Positions 13,504 through 20,410 of a DNA stretch of 33,877 bases are shown in pieces (the first letter of the stretch is position 1; the number at the start of each line of letters is the position of its first letter). The translations under genes and the position numbers were made by a program. The DNA is from Candidatus Wolfebacteria bacterium GW2011_GWE2_44_13 (GTDB lineage Bacteria; Patescibacteriota; Minisyncoccia; UBA6257; UBA9933): positions 133,310-167,186 of the forward strand of contig LCHW01000002.1 in assembly GCA_001000675.1 (NCBI GenBank), given 5' to 3'. The notes under the pieces were generated by a model. That model was given only the letters and a program-made list of their open reading frames with translations, was not told where the DNA came from and ran no database searches.

Positions 13504-14511
13504 ATGAACATTCAAGGAATAAACGAGATTTTAATAGATCAGCCAAAGTATCGGCAGCAGCAGATTGAAAAAGCCATATACGGTGAGTTTATTAGCGACT
13601 GGTCAGAAGCCATCGCATTACCGGAACATTTGCGAAAGCAATTAGCCGAAGCATGTCCGTTGGATATACACGCAGAAGAAACAATATCGAGCGGTGATAG
13701 CCGCAAGGCACTAATTATACTAGAAGACGAATTGAAGATAGAAGCCGTATTAATGATGCACAAAGGTGATCGCAATACCGTTTGTGTTTCTTCGCAGGTT
13801 GGTTGTCCGATGGGATGTTTATTTTGCGCAACAGGCAAGCTTGGCTTTAAGCGTAACTTAACTGCCGACGAAATTGTTGAGCAGGTACTTTATTTTGCAC
13901 GACAACTGAAAAAAGAAAATAAACGAGTTACGAATATTGTGTTCATGGGGATGGGGGAGCCGATGGTAAATTATGATAACGTAATGGCCGCCATTCGAAT
14001 CTTAAATAATCCGAACGGATTTAATTTAGGCGCACGCCGTATGTCGATTTCAACCTCAGGGATTCCAGAGGGCATTCGCAAGTTTGCACGCGAAGGACTC
14101 GAAGTTAATCTAGCACTTTCGCTGCATGCACCAAACAATGAATTGCGCTGTAAAATAATGCCTGTAAGCAGGCGTCATTCGCTAGAGGAAGTTATGGATG
14201 CGCTGAGGGAGTATGTGGATATAACGCATCGAAAAATCATGTTTGAATACATCATGATAAAAGATGTTACCGATACGCCAGAGCTGGCGCATGAGTTGGT
14301 AAAATTATTATCAGGTTGGTTAGGATATGTAAATCTTATCAATTACAACCAAACTGAAATGTTCGCGCCTTCAACGAGAGAGCGTATCGAGGAGTTTAAA
14401 CAAATACTCGAAGATGGACATATTACCGTTGTGCAACGCTACACCTTTGGACAGGATATCGATGGAGCATGCGGACAATTAGCTGCAAGAACTAAATTGC
14501 AAATTGATTAA
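13504..14511 (+). CDS. rlmN: 23S rRNA (A2503)/tRNA (A37) C2-methyltransferase RlmN
   Basis: This 335-residue radical-SAM enzyme has the CX3CX2C cluster at C101, C105 and C108 (GCPMGCLFCATG). C94 in VCVSSQ and a C-terminal cysteine in GACGQLA match the two cysteines used in the RlmN ping-pong methyl transfer. Other motifs are VFMGMGEPMVNYD, RRMSISTSGIPEGI and LALSLHAPNNELR. It methylates A2503 of 23S rRNA and A37 of some tRNAs. TATACT ends 11 bases before the ATG and no SD is present. Confidence 0.97.
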   Translation: MNIQGINEILIDQPKYRQQQIEKAIYGEFISDWSEAIALPEHLRKQLAEACPLDIHAEETISSGDSRKALIILEDELKIEAVLMMHKGDRNTVCVSSQVGCPMGCLFCATGKLGFKRNLTADEIVEQVLYFARQLKKENKRVTNIVFMGMGEPMVNYDNVMAAIRILNNPNGFNLGARRMSISTSGIPEGIRKFAREGLEVNLALSLHAPNNELRCKIMPVSRRHSLEEVMDALREYVDITHRKIMFEYIMIKDVTDTPELAHELVKLLSGWLGYVNLINYNQTEMFAPSTRERIEEFKQILEDGHITVVQRYTFGQDIDGACGQLAARTKLQID

Positions 14512-14512
14512 A

Positions 14513-14542
14513 TCAAAAAATCGCCGTGAGGCGATTTTTTGA
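14513..14542. terminator. Bidirectional terminator between rlmN and pth
   Basis: AAAAAATCGCC (14515-14525) pairs with GGCGATTTTTT (14530-14540) around GTGA. It serves the two convergent genes. Confidence 0.9.
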
Positions 14543-14547
14543 TATTA

Positions 14548-15057
14548 TTACCCAATTAATGCTTCACTAGCTTGTTCAAATGCAGTATGCATGAGCTCGA
14601 GATCTTTTGTGGAAATGGGTTTCAGTACATAATCCATTGCCTTCTTTTTAATAACTGCTCCTTCGGGTGTCGCGAATGTTTTTGCAATACCAATGCGCAG
14701 TCGCCAAAAGTCTTTAGTGCCTAAAGAGTCAATAACCGATTCTACGCCGTGATGTCCTGCGGCTCCACCACCAAAAGAAAGTTTGTATTCCCCAAGAGGA
14801 ATATCAACATCGTCATGTATAAGTAGCATACGTTCAGGGGAGACACCATTTTTTTTGAGTTGTTTCTGTGCTGCCGGCCCAGACGTATTCATAAATACGC
14901 CAAGGGATTCAATAGCAAGGGGAGTGGCAAAAGAGGACTCTTTGATGAAGTGCACAAAAAGAGCGCCTGCATTATGGTAGGTATTTACGTATTCAGCGCC
15001 TGGATTGCCGAGTGCGATGACGATATCGATGTCGTTGAAGGTGATTGGTTTTTTCAT
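14548..15057 (-). CDS. pth: Peptidyl-tRNA hydrolase
   Basis: This 169-residue enzyme recycles peptidyl-tRNA. It has ALGNPGAEYVNTYHNAG with the catalytic His at residue 28, FMNTSG, and LLIHDDVDIPLGEYKLSFGGG with the catalytic Asp pair. The family's GHNG motif reads GHHG here (His at 103 where E. coli has the substrate-binding Asn114). It is somewhat shorter than the usual 190 residues and has an N-terminal extension of about 10 residues before the first strand. lepB is divergent, 90 bases away. Confidence 0.93.
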   Translation of the reverse strand: MKKPITFNDIDIVIALGNPGAEYVNTYHNAGALFVHFIKESSFATPLAIESLGVFMNTSGPAAQKQLKKNGVSPERMLLIHDDVDIPLGEYKLSFGGGAAGHHGVESVIDSLGTKDFWRLRIGIAKTFATPEGAVIKKKAMDYVLKPISTKDLELMHTAFEQASEALIG

Positions 15058-15094
15058 GTCGCGTTTACTCCATAATACTCGAAAAATGTCTTGT

Positions 15095-15122
15095 TTGACA
15101 TTGCCTACGTTTATACTAAAAT
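15095..15122 (+). promoter_or_regulatory. Candidate promoter of lepB
   Basis: TTGACA (15095-15100), 16-base spacer, TAAAAT (15117-15122), 24 bases before the lepB ATG. Confidence 0.55.
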
Positions 15123-15146
15123 GAAGTTAACAAATTATCAAATGAG

Positions 15147-15695
15147 ATGAAATCATTCCTTTACGCACTTCGTGAAATTATAGAGATAGTATTAGTTGCA
15201 GTGTTGGTCGTCTTCGGCGTCCGCACGTTCTTAGTGCAACCATTTTTGGTAAGCGGAGCGAGCATGGAACCAAACTTCCATGGAGGTGATTACATATTAA
15301 TAAACGAACTCTCTTATAGATTTAGAGAACCAGAACGAGGAGAGGTGGTTGTGTTCCGCTATCCAGGAGATGAAAAAACTTTTTTCATTAAGCGCGTTAT
15401 GGGGCTGCCAGGGGAGCGTATTGTAGTTACTGATGGTGAACTGTATGTATATAGTGAAGAAAATGCAGAAGGGAAATTAATCACCGAAGGATATCTTCCG
15501 CGTGATTTACGAACCGTAGGAGAAAAAGACATAACATTAGCAACAGGCGAGTATTTTGTAATGGGAGATAACCGTGATGCAAGCTTTGATTCGCGACAGT
15601 GGGGAGCATTAAAACGAGACGAAATAATAGGTTCAGTATGGGTACGATTATGGCCGTTAAATAAAGTAATGGCATTTGAAAAACCTTCGTATTAA
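15147..15695 (+). CDS. lepB: Signal peptidase I
   Basis: The 182-residue membrane protease removes signal peptides. One N-terminal transmembrane helix (about residues 10-27) is followed by the nucleophile Ser39 in SGASMEPN, the general base Lys82 in IKRVMGLPGE, and the GDNRDASFDSRQWG box near residue 143. Length and single anchor fit the Gram-positive type. In this window it would act on the secreted protein at 12931. hisS follows after 19 bases and probably shares the transcript. Confidence 0.97.
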   Translation: MKSFLYALREIIEIVLVAVLVVFGVRTFLVQPFLVSGASMEPNFHGGDYILINELSYRFREPERGEVVVFRYPGDEKTFFIKRVMGLPGERIVVTDGELYVYSEENAEGKLITEGYLPRDLRTVGEKDITLATGEYFVMGDNRDASFDSRQWGALKRDEIIGSVWVRLWPLNKVMAFEKPSY

Positions 15696-15714
15696 GCGGA
15701 GGAGTGATACACAT

Positions 15715-17028
15715 ATGGCAGAAAAAGAGACTGCTCAAAAAAGCGAAAAGAAAGTGAGGGGGAAAAAGATGGCATACCAGTCGGTAAAGGGAATGCACGA
15801 TACCTTACCGGAAGATCAGCCACTATGGGAAAAAGTGCGATTGGCTACGCGTCATATTGGGGAATTTTATAATTTTTTGCGCATCGATACGCCAATATTA
15901 GAAAGCGCCGATATATTTGAGCGCGGATTAGGGGAGGGAACGGACGTGGTAGAAAAGGAAATGTTTGTCGTAAAGACAAAGGGTGGTGATAAGCTCGTAT
16001 TGCGCCCCGAGTTTACTACTGCGATTATGCGTGCGTATTATCAGCACGGTCTAAGTCAATATGGGCAGCCGGTAAAGCTGTATTATGAAGGACCGGTGTT
16101 TCGCTACGAACAACCGCAGGCAGGACGATTTCGACAGTTTCATCAGATTGGATTTGAAATATTAGGCGCAGAAAGTGATCCCATTTACGATACACAAGCA
16201 ATTCTAGGCGCATATCGACTTATCGAAGAGTTGAAGCTCAAAGGCGTCACCGTGCATATTAATAGTATCGGATGCCATAAGTGCCGAGCTGCGTATATTA
16301 AAAAACTGGAAGCACACTATAAAAAGAATGCGCAGAAGACCTGCAAAGAGTGTAAGATACGCATAGCAAATAATCCGTTACGAGTGCTTGATTGTAAAGA
16401 TGAAAAATGTCAGTTAATAAAAGCTGACGCTCCGATTATTCTTGATTATCTTGATACCGAGTGCAAAACGCATTTCAAAAAAGTATTGGAATATCTCGAT
16501 GAGGTAAAAATTCCTTATCACATTGATTCATATTTGGTGCGTGGACTCGACTACTACAATAGAACGGTATTCGAATTCTTCGCAGAAGGTTTCGACTACG
16601 CTATAGGAGGAGGGGGGAGATACGATTATCTTTCAGAAACGTTGAAGCTTGGAAAGCTATCTGCAGTAGGAAGCGCGCTTGGCGTGGAGCGGGTGATAGA
16701 GGTATTAAAAGCAAGTGGAAGGCCGGTCGCCGCAAAAGGAGCCTCTAAAGTTTTTCTCGTCCATATGGGGGATGAGGCTAAAAAGCGGGGATTGTCTTTG
16801 ATCGAAGAATTCCGTAAAGCAGGGATGCGCGTGAATGAATCGTTTGGAAAAGATTCGCTAAAATCACAGCTACGGGTAGCAGACAAAGATCAGGCACACC
16901 TCGCGCTCATTCTTGGGCAAAAGGAGGTATTTGAGGAAAGTATAATAATTAGAGACATGGAAATCGGTACGCAAGAAAACGTACCACTTACAAGAATTGT
17001 CGAAGAAGTAAAGAAACGACTAAAATAA
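15715..17028 (+). CDS. hisS: Histidyl-tRNA synthetase
   Basis: This 437-residue class II synthetase has motif 1 (IDTPILESADIFERGLGEGTD), motif 2 (YYEGPVFRYEQPQAGRFRQFHQIG), histidine-binding motifs LVRGLDYYNRT and GGGGRYD, motif 3 (SALGVERVI) and a C-terminal anticodon-binding domain. An insertion carries four Cys pairs (CHKC, CKEC, C, C around residues 195-245) as in synthetases with a zinc-binding insert. GGAGGAG lies about ten bases before the chosen ATG at 15715, giving a lysine-rich extension; an ATG at 15769 (MAYQSVKG) would give the minimal enzyme. This is one of few housekeeping genes here with an SD. Confidence 0.96.
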   Translation: MAEKETAQKSEKKVRGKKMAYQSVKGMHDTLPEDQPLWEKVRLATRHIGEFYNFLRIDTPILESADIFERGLGEGTDVVEKEMFVVKTKGGDKLVLRPEFTTAIMRAYYQHGLSQYGQPVKLYYEGPVFRYEQPQAGRFRQFHQIGFEILGAESDPIYDTQAILGAYRLIEELKLKGVTVHINSIGCHKCRAAYIKKLEAHYKKNAQKTCKECKIRIANNPLRVLDCKDEKCQLIKADAPIILDYLDTECKTHFKKVLEYLDEVKIPYHIDSYLVRGLDYYNRTVFEFFAEGFDYAIGGGGRYDYLSETLKLGKLSAVGSALGVERVIEVLKASGRPVAAKGASKVFLVHMGDEAKKRGLSLIEEFRKAGMRVNESFGKDSLKSQLRVADKDQAHLALILGQKEVFEESIIIRDMEIGTQENVPLTRIVEEVKKRLK

Positions 17029-17124
17029 GGAAGTGAGTATAAGGTATAGGGTAGTGCGTATAAGAAAGGAAGATTATGTATCTAAATAATTATACCTAAT
17101 ACCGTATACTATATACTTCCTACC
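17029..17124. repeat. Imperfect palindrome between hisS and the HIT gene
   Basis: GGAAGT at the left end pairs with ACTTCC at the right end. Further inward GAGTATA and GGTATAGGGTA match, in reverse complement, TACCTAATACC and TATACTATA. A tract of eight C (17123-17130) follows directly. Confidence 0.6.
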
Positions 17125-17133
17125 CCCCCCAAT

Positions 17134-17547
17134 ATGGACTGCCTATTTTGTAACATTGCAAATAAAGAACGTGAAGCGGAAATCGTGTATGAAGACGACC
17201 ATGTGGTTGGGATTCTCGACATATTTCCTCGTACAGCGGGGCATACGATGATTATTCCTAAAGTGCATGTAGAAACGATTTTAGACCTGCCTGAGGCAGA
17301 AATAGCCCCCGTATTCGCAGCAGTAAGGAAAATGACCGCTATTTTACAGGAGGCGTTATCTCCGGATGGCTTTACAATCGGTATCAACCATGGTAAAGTG
17401 GCTGGGCAAGCAATTGACCACCTGCACATCCATATTATGCCTCGCTGGCACAATGACGGTGGTGGATCGCTCCATAGCGTTGTCGGAAATCCTCCGAAGG
17501 AATCGCTACAGAGTATTAAGGAAAAGATCCTTAATGCCCAAAATTAA
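17134..17547 (+). CDS. HIT family nucleotide-binding hydrolase
   Basis: The 137-residue HINT-like protein starts MDCLFCNIANKE, with a CxxC of the zinc-binding type, contains DIFPRTAGHTMIIPKVHVE and ends in the histidine triad HLHIHIMPRW. Family members hydrolyse AMP-linked phosphoramidates or dinucleotides; the substrate here is unknown. TATACT-like boxes lie upstream and a C8 tract sits between them and the ATG. rpsU follows after 26 bases. Confidence 0.94.
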   Translation: MDCLFCNIANKEREAEIVYEDDHVVGILDIFPRTAGHTMIIPKVHVETILDLPEAEIAPVFAAVRKMTAILQEALSPDGFTIGINHGKVAGQAIDHLHIHIMPRWHNDGGGSLHSVVGNPPKESLQSIKEKILNAQN

Positions 17548-17573
17548 CGTAATCAATAAATTATTCAATCCAA

Positions 17574-17783
17574 ATGGAGTTAAAACGTCGAGAAGGTGAG
17601 TCGGTAAGTTCGTTCCTTTACCGCTTTTCAAAAAAGATGCAGCAAAGCGGTGTCTTGAAGGAAGCGAAAAAGCGACGATCTCGCGCACGCGCCGTCAATA
17701 AGAACAAGCGAAGAGTTGGAGCTATCTACCGCGACGAAAAGCGCGTTGAGATAGAAACCGCAAAGAAACTCGGAACATTCTAA
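17574..17783 (+). CDS. rpsU: Small ribosomal subunit protein bS21
   Basis: This 69-residue basic protein reads MELKRREGESVSSFLYRFSK, then QQSGVLKEAKKRRSRARA and ends ETAKKLGTF. The spacing of REGES, the GVLKEAKKR helix and a strongly basic second half fit bS21, which lies near the anti-Shine-Dalgarno end of 16S rRNA. A terminator follows. Confidence 0.88.
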   Translation: MELKRREGESVSSFLYRFSKKMQQSGVLKEAKKRRSRARAVNKNKRRVGAIYRDEKRVEIETAKKLGTF

Positions 17784-17800
17784 TAAAAACGTAAGTTTTG

Positions 17801-17833
17801 TAAAATCGACGCTGCTATGGCGTCGATTTTATT
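17801..17833 (+). terminator. Terminator after rpsU
   Basis: AAAATCGACGC (17802-17812) pairs with GCGTCGATTTT (17820-17830). Confidence 0.88.
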
Positions 17834-17882
17834 TACTGGTATAATGAAAACATCTAATTAATACGCCTAAGGCGATGAATCT

Positions 17883-18344
17883 ATGACAATAAAAGAACAA
17901 CTCAACGAAAAAATAAAGGAATCAATGAAAGCGGGGACATCAGAGCGCACAGGAGTATTGCGCATGATCATGACTGCAATTAAAAACAGGGAGATTGAAA
18001 ACCGCGGAAAAGGAATCGAAGGCGAAATTTCGGAAGAAGATGTAATCGATATCTTCATGAAGGAAGTGAAGCGACGTAATGAATCTGCAGAAATGTATGT
18101 CACAAACGGACGACAGGAGTTGGCAGATGCTGAACTTTCAGAAATAGTAATTATCAAAGAATTTTTACCGGAGGAGCTTTCCGCAGAAGAGCTTGAAGCA
18201 ATTATCGTAGCGGCAATCGCAAAAACCGAAGCAAAGGAAATGAAAGATATGGGAAAGGTTATGGCCGAAATCAACCCACAGATTAAAGGCCGCGCAGATT
18301 CTCGCACAGTAAGTGAAGTGATTAAGCAGAAGATGGGATTGTAA
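17883..18344 (+). CDS. GatB/YqeY domain protein
   Basis: This 153-residue stand-alone YqeY-type helical protein has MTIKEQLNEKIKESMKAG, LRMIMTAIKNREIE, EVKRRNESAEMYVTNGRQELA, EFLPEELSAEELEAII and MGKVMAEINPQIKGRADS. The domain resembles the tRNA-binding tail of GatB, but the stand-alone protein has no settled function. TATAAT lies 36 bases upstream (17840s) and no SD is seen. The next gene starts 13 bases after the stop and may be co-transcribed. Confidence 0.93.
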   Translation: MTIKEQLNEKIKESMKAGTSERTGVLRMIMTAIKNREIENRGKGIEGEISEEDVIDIFMKEVKRRNESAEMYVTNGRQELADAELSEIVIIKEFLPEELSAEELEAIIVAAIAKTEAKEMKDMGKVMAEINPQIKGRADSRTVSEVIKQKMGL

Positions 18345-18357
18345 TTTTGAATCCACT

Positions 18358-19290
18358 ATGGAATCACGAGAACGGGGCCATCAAAATTTTGAGCACGTAG
18401 ATTATGCAGCGCATGTTGAACGCGTATTGCGTTCGGCTTCACAAGTGCGTCCCGACGAAAACGACTTCGGGGAGTTATATAATGAAACGATAATCAGCCG
18501 TGATCTTGAAGTAGTTAAGATACTTGAAGGAAAATTTGACGAAAACATTGATCACCTCACCCCGAGCGAAATAAAACGAGTGAAGGAGGGGAGAAAGAGG
18601 AGTGAAGCACTTGAAGTTATTATAGTTGAGGGCGCAGAACTGCATAACTGGTTCGGTCCAAATGTATTTGCGTCTCGCACAGGGAAATACGATGACTACA
18701 GTGGAATCGACGAGGTGCTTGAGATAGTGCAAGAGGAAGGAGAGCAGGCACATAGCGTAGCACTTGCAATCGACGCTTCCATGCGTCCTGATTTTTCATC
18801 AATACAACGAAAAATAAAGCGGAACGTTGAAAAAGTGCTTGGGCCAAAAAAGCCTCGAGTAAAATATTTTCAGTCGGCGGTAGATGGATCAAAGAAAAGT
18901 CTCACTATGGTATTACCAGTTGTTGTGGGCGTTGAAGGGAAAAATGCAGAAGAATTGATCAATCTCTTTGGCGAGGTAATACAATTGCGAGAAATTAAAG
19001 ACAAGACTGAGCAGATAAAGAAGAAGTTAAAAGAAAGGCTCGAAATCATTGCGAATCATCCAGCACAAGTGGTATTTCTGCAAGAAATAATGGATCAGCT
19101 TGATGGTTATATAAGAGTTTTTGCAAAACGAACCGATAAGGATAGCGTCGAATACGGTAAGCGAGCAAAAGAGTTGGCTAGCGTAATAAGCGATATTATT
19201 GATACAAAAGCAGTGATCGATATCGGAAAATATGAAGATGATGGCGTATATCTCACCATCGAGGAAGTAGCCGGAACAATGGGGCAATAA
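18358..19290 (+). CDS. Orphan protein with possible PD-(D/E)XK-like acidic motifs
   Basis: This 310-residue soluble protein has no clear family. The centre has YDDYSGIDEVLEIV (about residues 102-115), then 14 residues, then VALAIDASM. A conserved D-G/S-I-D-x-V-x-E followed by a hydrophobic strand ending in D is reminiscent of PD-(D/E)XK nuclease folds and of other CPR orphans I have seen with YDD..GVD and AIDVT, but the catalytic Lys is not evident. The C-terminal half is helical and charged (KTEQIKKKLKERLE). It could be a degenerate nuclease or a CPR-specific structural protein. Confidence 0.7.
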   Translation: MESRERGHQNFEHVDYAAHVERVLRSASQVRPDENDFGELYNETIISRDLEVVKILEGKFDENIDHLTPSEIKRVKEGRKRSEALEVIIVEGAELHNWFGPNVFASRTGKYDDYSGIDEVLEIVQEEGEQAHSVALAIDASMRPDFSSIQRKIKRNVEKVLGPKKPRVKYFQSAVDGSKKSLTMVLPVVVGVEGKNAEELINLFGEVIQLREIKDKTEQIKKKLKERLEIIANHPAQVVFLQEIMDQLDGYIRVFAKRTDKDSVEYGKRAKELASVISDIIDTKAVIDIGKYEDDGVYLTIEEVAGTMGQ

Positions 19291-19291
19291 G

Positions 19292-19322
19292 AAAAGGAGC
19301 GCGCAAAGCGCCCCTTTTCTTT
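19292..19322 (+). terminator. Terminator after the orphan gene at 18358
   Basis: AAAAGG-A-GCGC pairs with GCGC-C-CCTTTT with one mismatch, followed by CTTT. Confidence 0.75.
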
Positions 19323-19354
19323 ACACATTACAAAAATCTGCTACAGTAGAGATT

Positions 19355-20359
19355 ATGAAACTATCTATGGGCATTGTGGGGTTGCCAAACGTAGGCAAAT
19401 CAACCCTCTTTAAATTATTGACTGATTTAAATATAACGATTGCGAACTATCCATTCGCAACCATCGACCCAAACGTAGGCGTCGTACCAGTACCCGATGA
19501 GCGCTTGCAACAGCTATCCAACTTAACCGGATCTAAAAAGCTTATTCCTGCGGTAGTCGAGTTTTATGATATCGCTGGATTAGTAAAAGGGGCATCCGCG
19601 GGAGAAGGGTTGGGAAACCAATTTCTAACCCATATTCGAGAAACGAACGCAATTGTAGAAGTATTGCGTTGTTTTCCATCGACCGAGATTATCCACGTTG
19701 AGCAGGGAGTTGATCCGATTCGTGATATGGACATCATTAATACGGAGCTCATCTTAAAAGATCTAGATACGGTAGATAAGCGTATTAATAGACTAGAGAG
19801 TGAAGCGCGGTCTGATAAAAGTAAAGTCGATGATTTGGCGATTGTGAAAAAGCTTCGCATAGTGCTAGACGAGGGCAAGTTGGCAAACAGCTTGGACGAA
19901 AAAACACTCGCCGAGCCAGCGGTAAAGGAAATGACATTGTTGACCGCAAAGAAGATGATTTATTTGCTCAACGGAGCGCCTGAACACGTAAGCGAAGAGT
20001 TGAAAACAAAAATAAAAGAATCGGGAGCTGATTATGTTATCTACGATTTGCACGATACGCTTGATGTAAACGATTTAATTACAAAAGCCTACGAAATACT
20101 TGGCTTGATCAGTTACTTCACTACCGGAGAAGAAGAAACACGCGCATGGACAACCCGCAAGGGAGCGAAAGCACCAGAAGCGGCAGGAGAAATTCATAGC
20201 GATTTTGAAAAGAAATTCATTCGAGCTGAAGTAATTGAAACAGGAAAGTTGCTTGAAGCAGGGGGATGGAAAGAAGCAAAACAAAAAGGATGGATTCGCA
20301 CCGAGGGCAAGGATTACGTTGTTGTTGATGGGGATGTAATGGTTATCTTGCATTCGTAA
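19355..20359 (+). CDS. ychF: Ribosome-associated ATPase YchF
   Basis: This 334-residue Obg-family ATPase has the P-loop GLPNVGKST, YPFATIDPNVGVV, the DIAGLVKGASAGEGLGNQFL switch region and, in place of the GTPase NKxD, a NGAPE segment in line with the NxxE motif that gives YchF ATP specificity. A coiled-coil hairpin follows, then the C-terminal TGS domain (EIHSDFEKKFIRAEVIE, GKDYVVVDGDVM). It is slightly shorter than the usual 363. TACAGT ends 7 bases before the ATG and there is no SD. Confidence 0.97.
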   Translation: MKLSMGIVGLPNVGKSTLFKLLTDLNITIANYPFATIDPNVGVVPVPDERLQQLSNLTGSKKLIPAVVEFYDIAGLVKGASAGEGLGNQFLTHIRETNAIVEVLRCFPSTEIIHVEQGVDPIRDMDIINTELILKDLDTVDKRINRLESEARSDKSKVDDLAIVKKLRIVLDEGKLANSLDEKTLAEPAVKEMTLLTAKKMIYLLNGAPEHVSEELKTKIKESGADYVIYDLHDTLDVNDLITKAYEILGLISYFTTGEEETRAWTTRKGAKAPEAAGEIHSDFEKKFIRAEVIETGKLLEAGGWKEAKQKGWIRTEGKDYVVVDGDVMVILHS

Positions 20360-20363
20360 TAAT

Positions 20364-20391
20364 AAAAAATACCGCATATGCGGTATTTTTT
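20364..20391 (+). terminator. Terminator after ychF
   Basis: AAAAATACCGCA pairs with TGCGGTATTTTT around TA (20365-20390). Confidence 0.88.
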
Positions 20392-20410
20392 ATGGTACAA
20401 TAAATGCATT

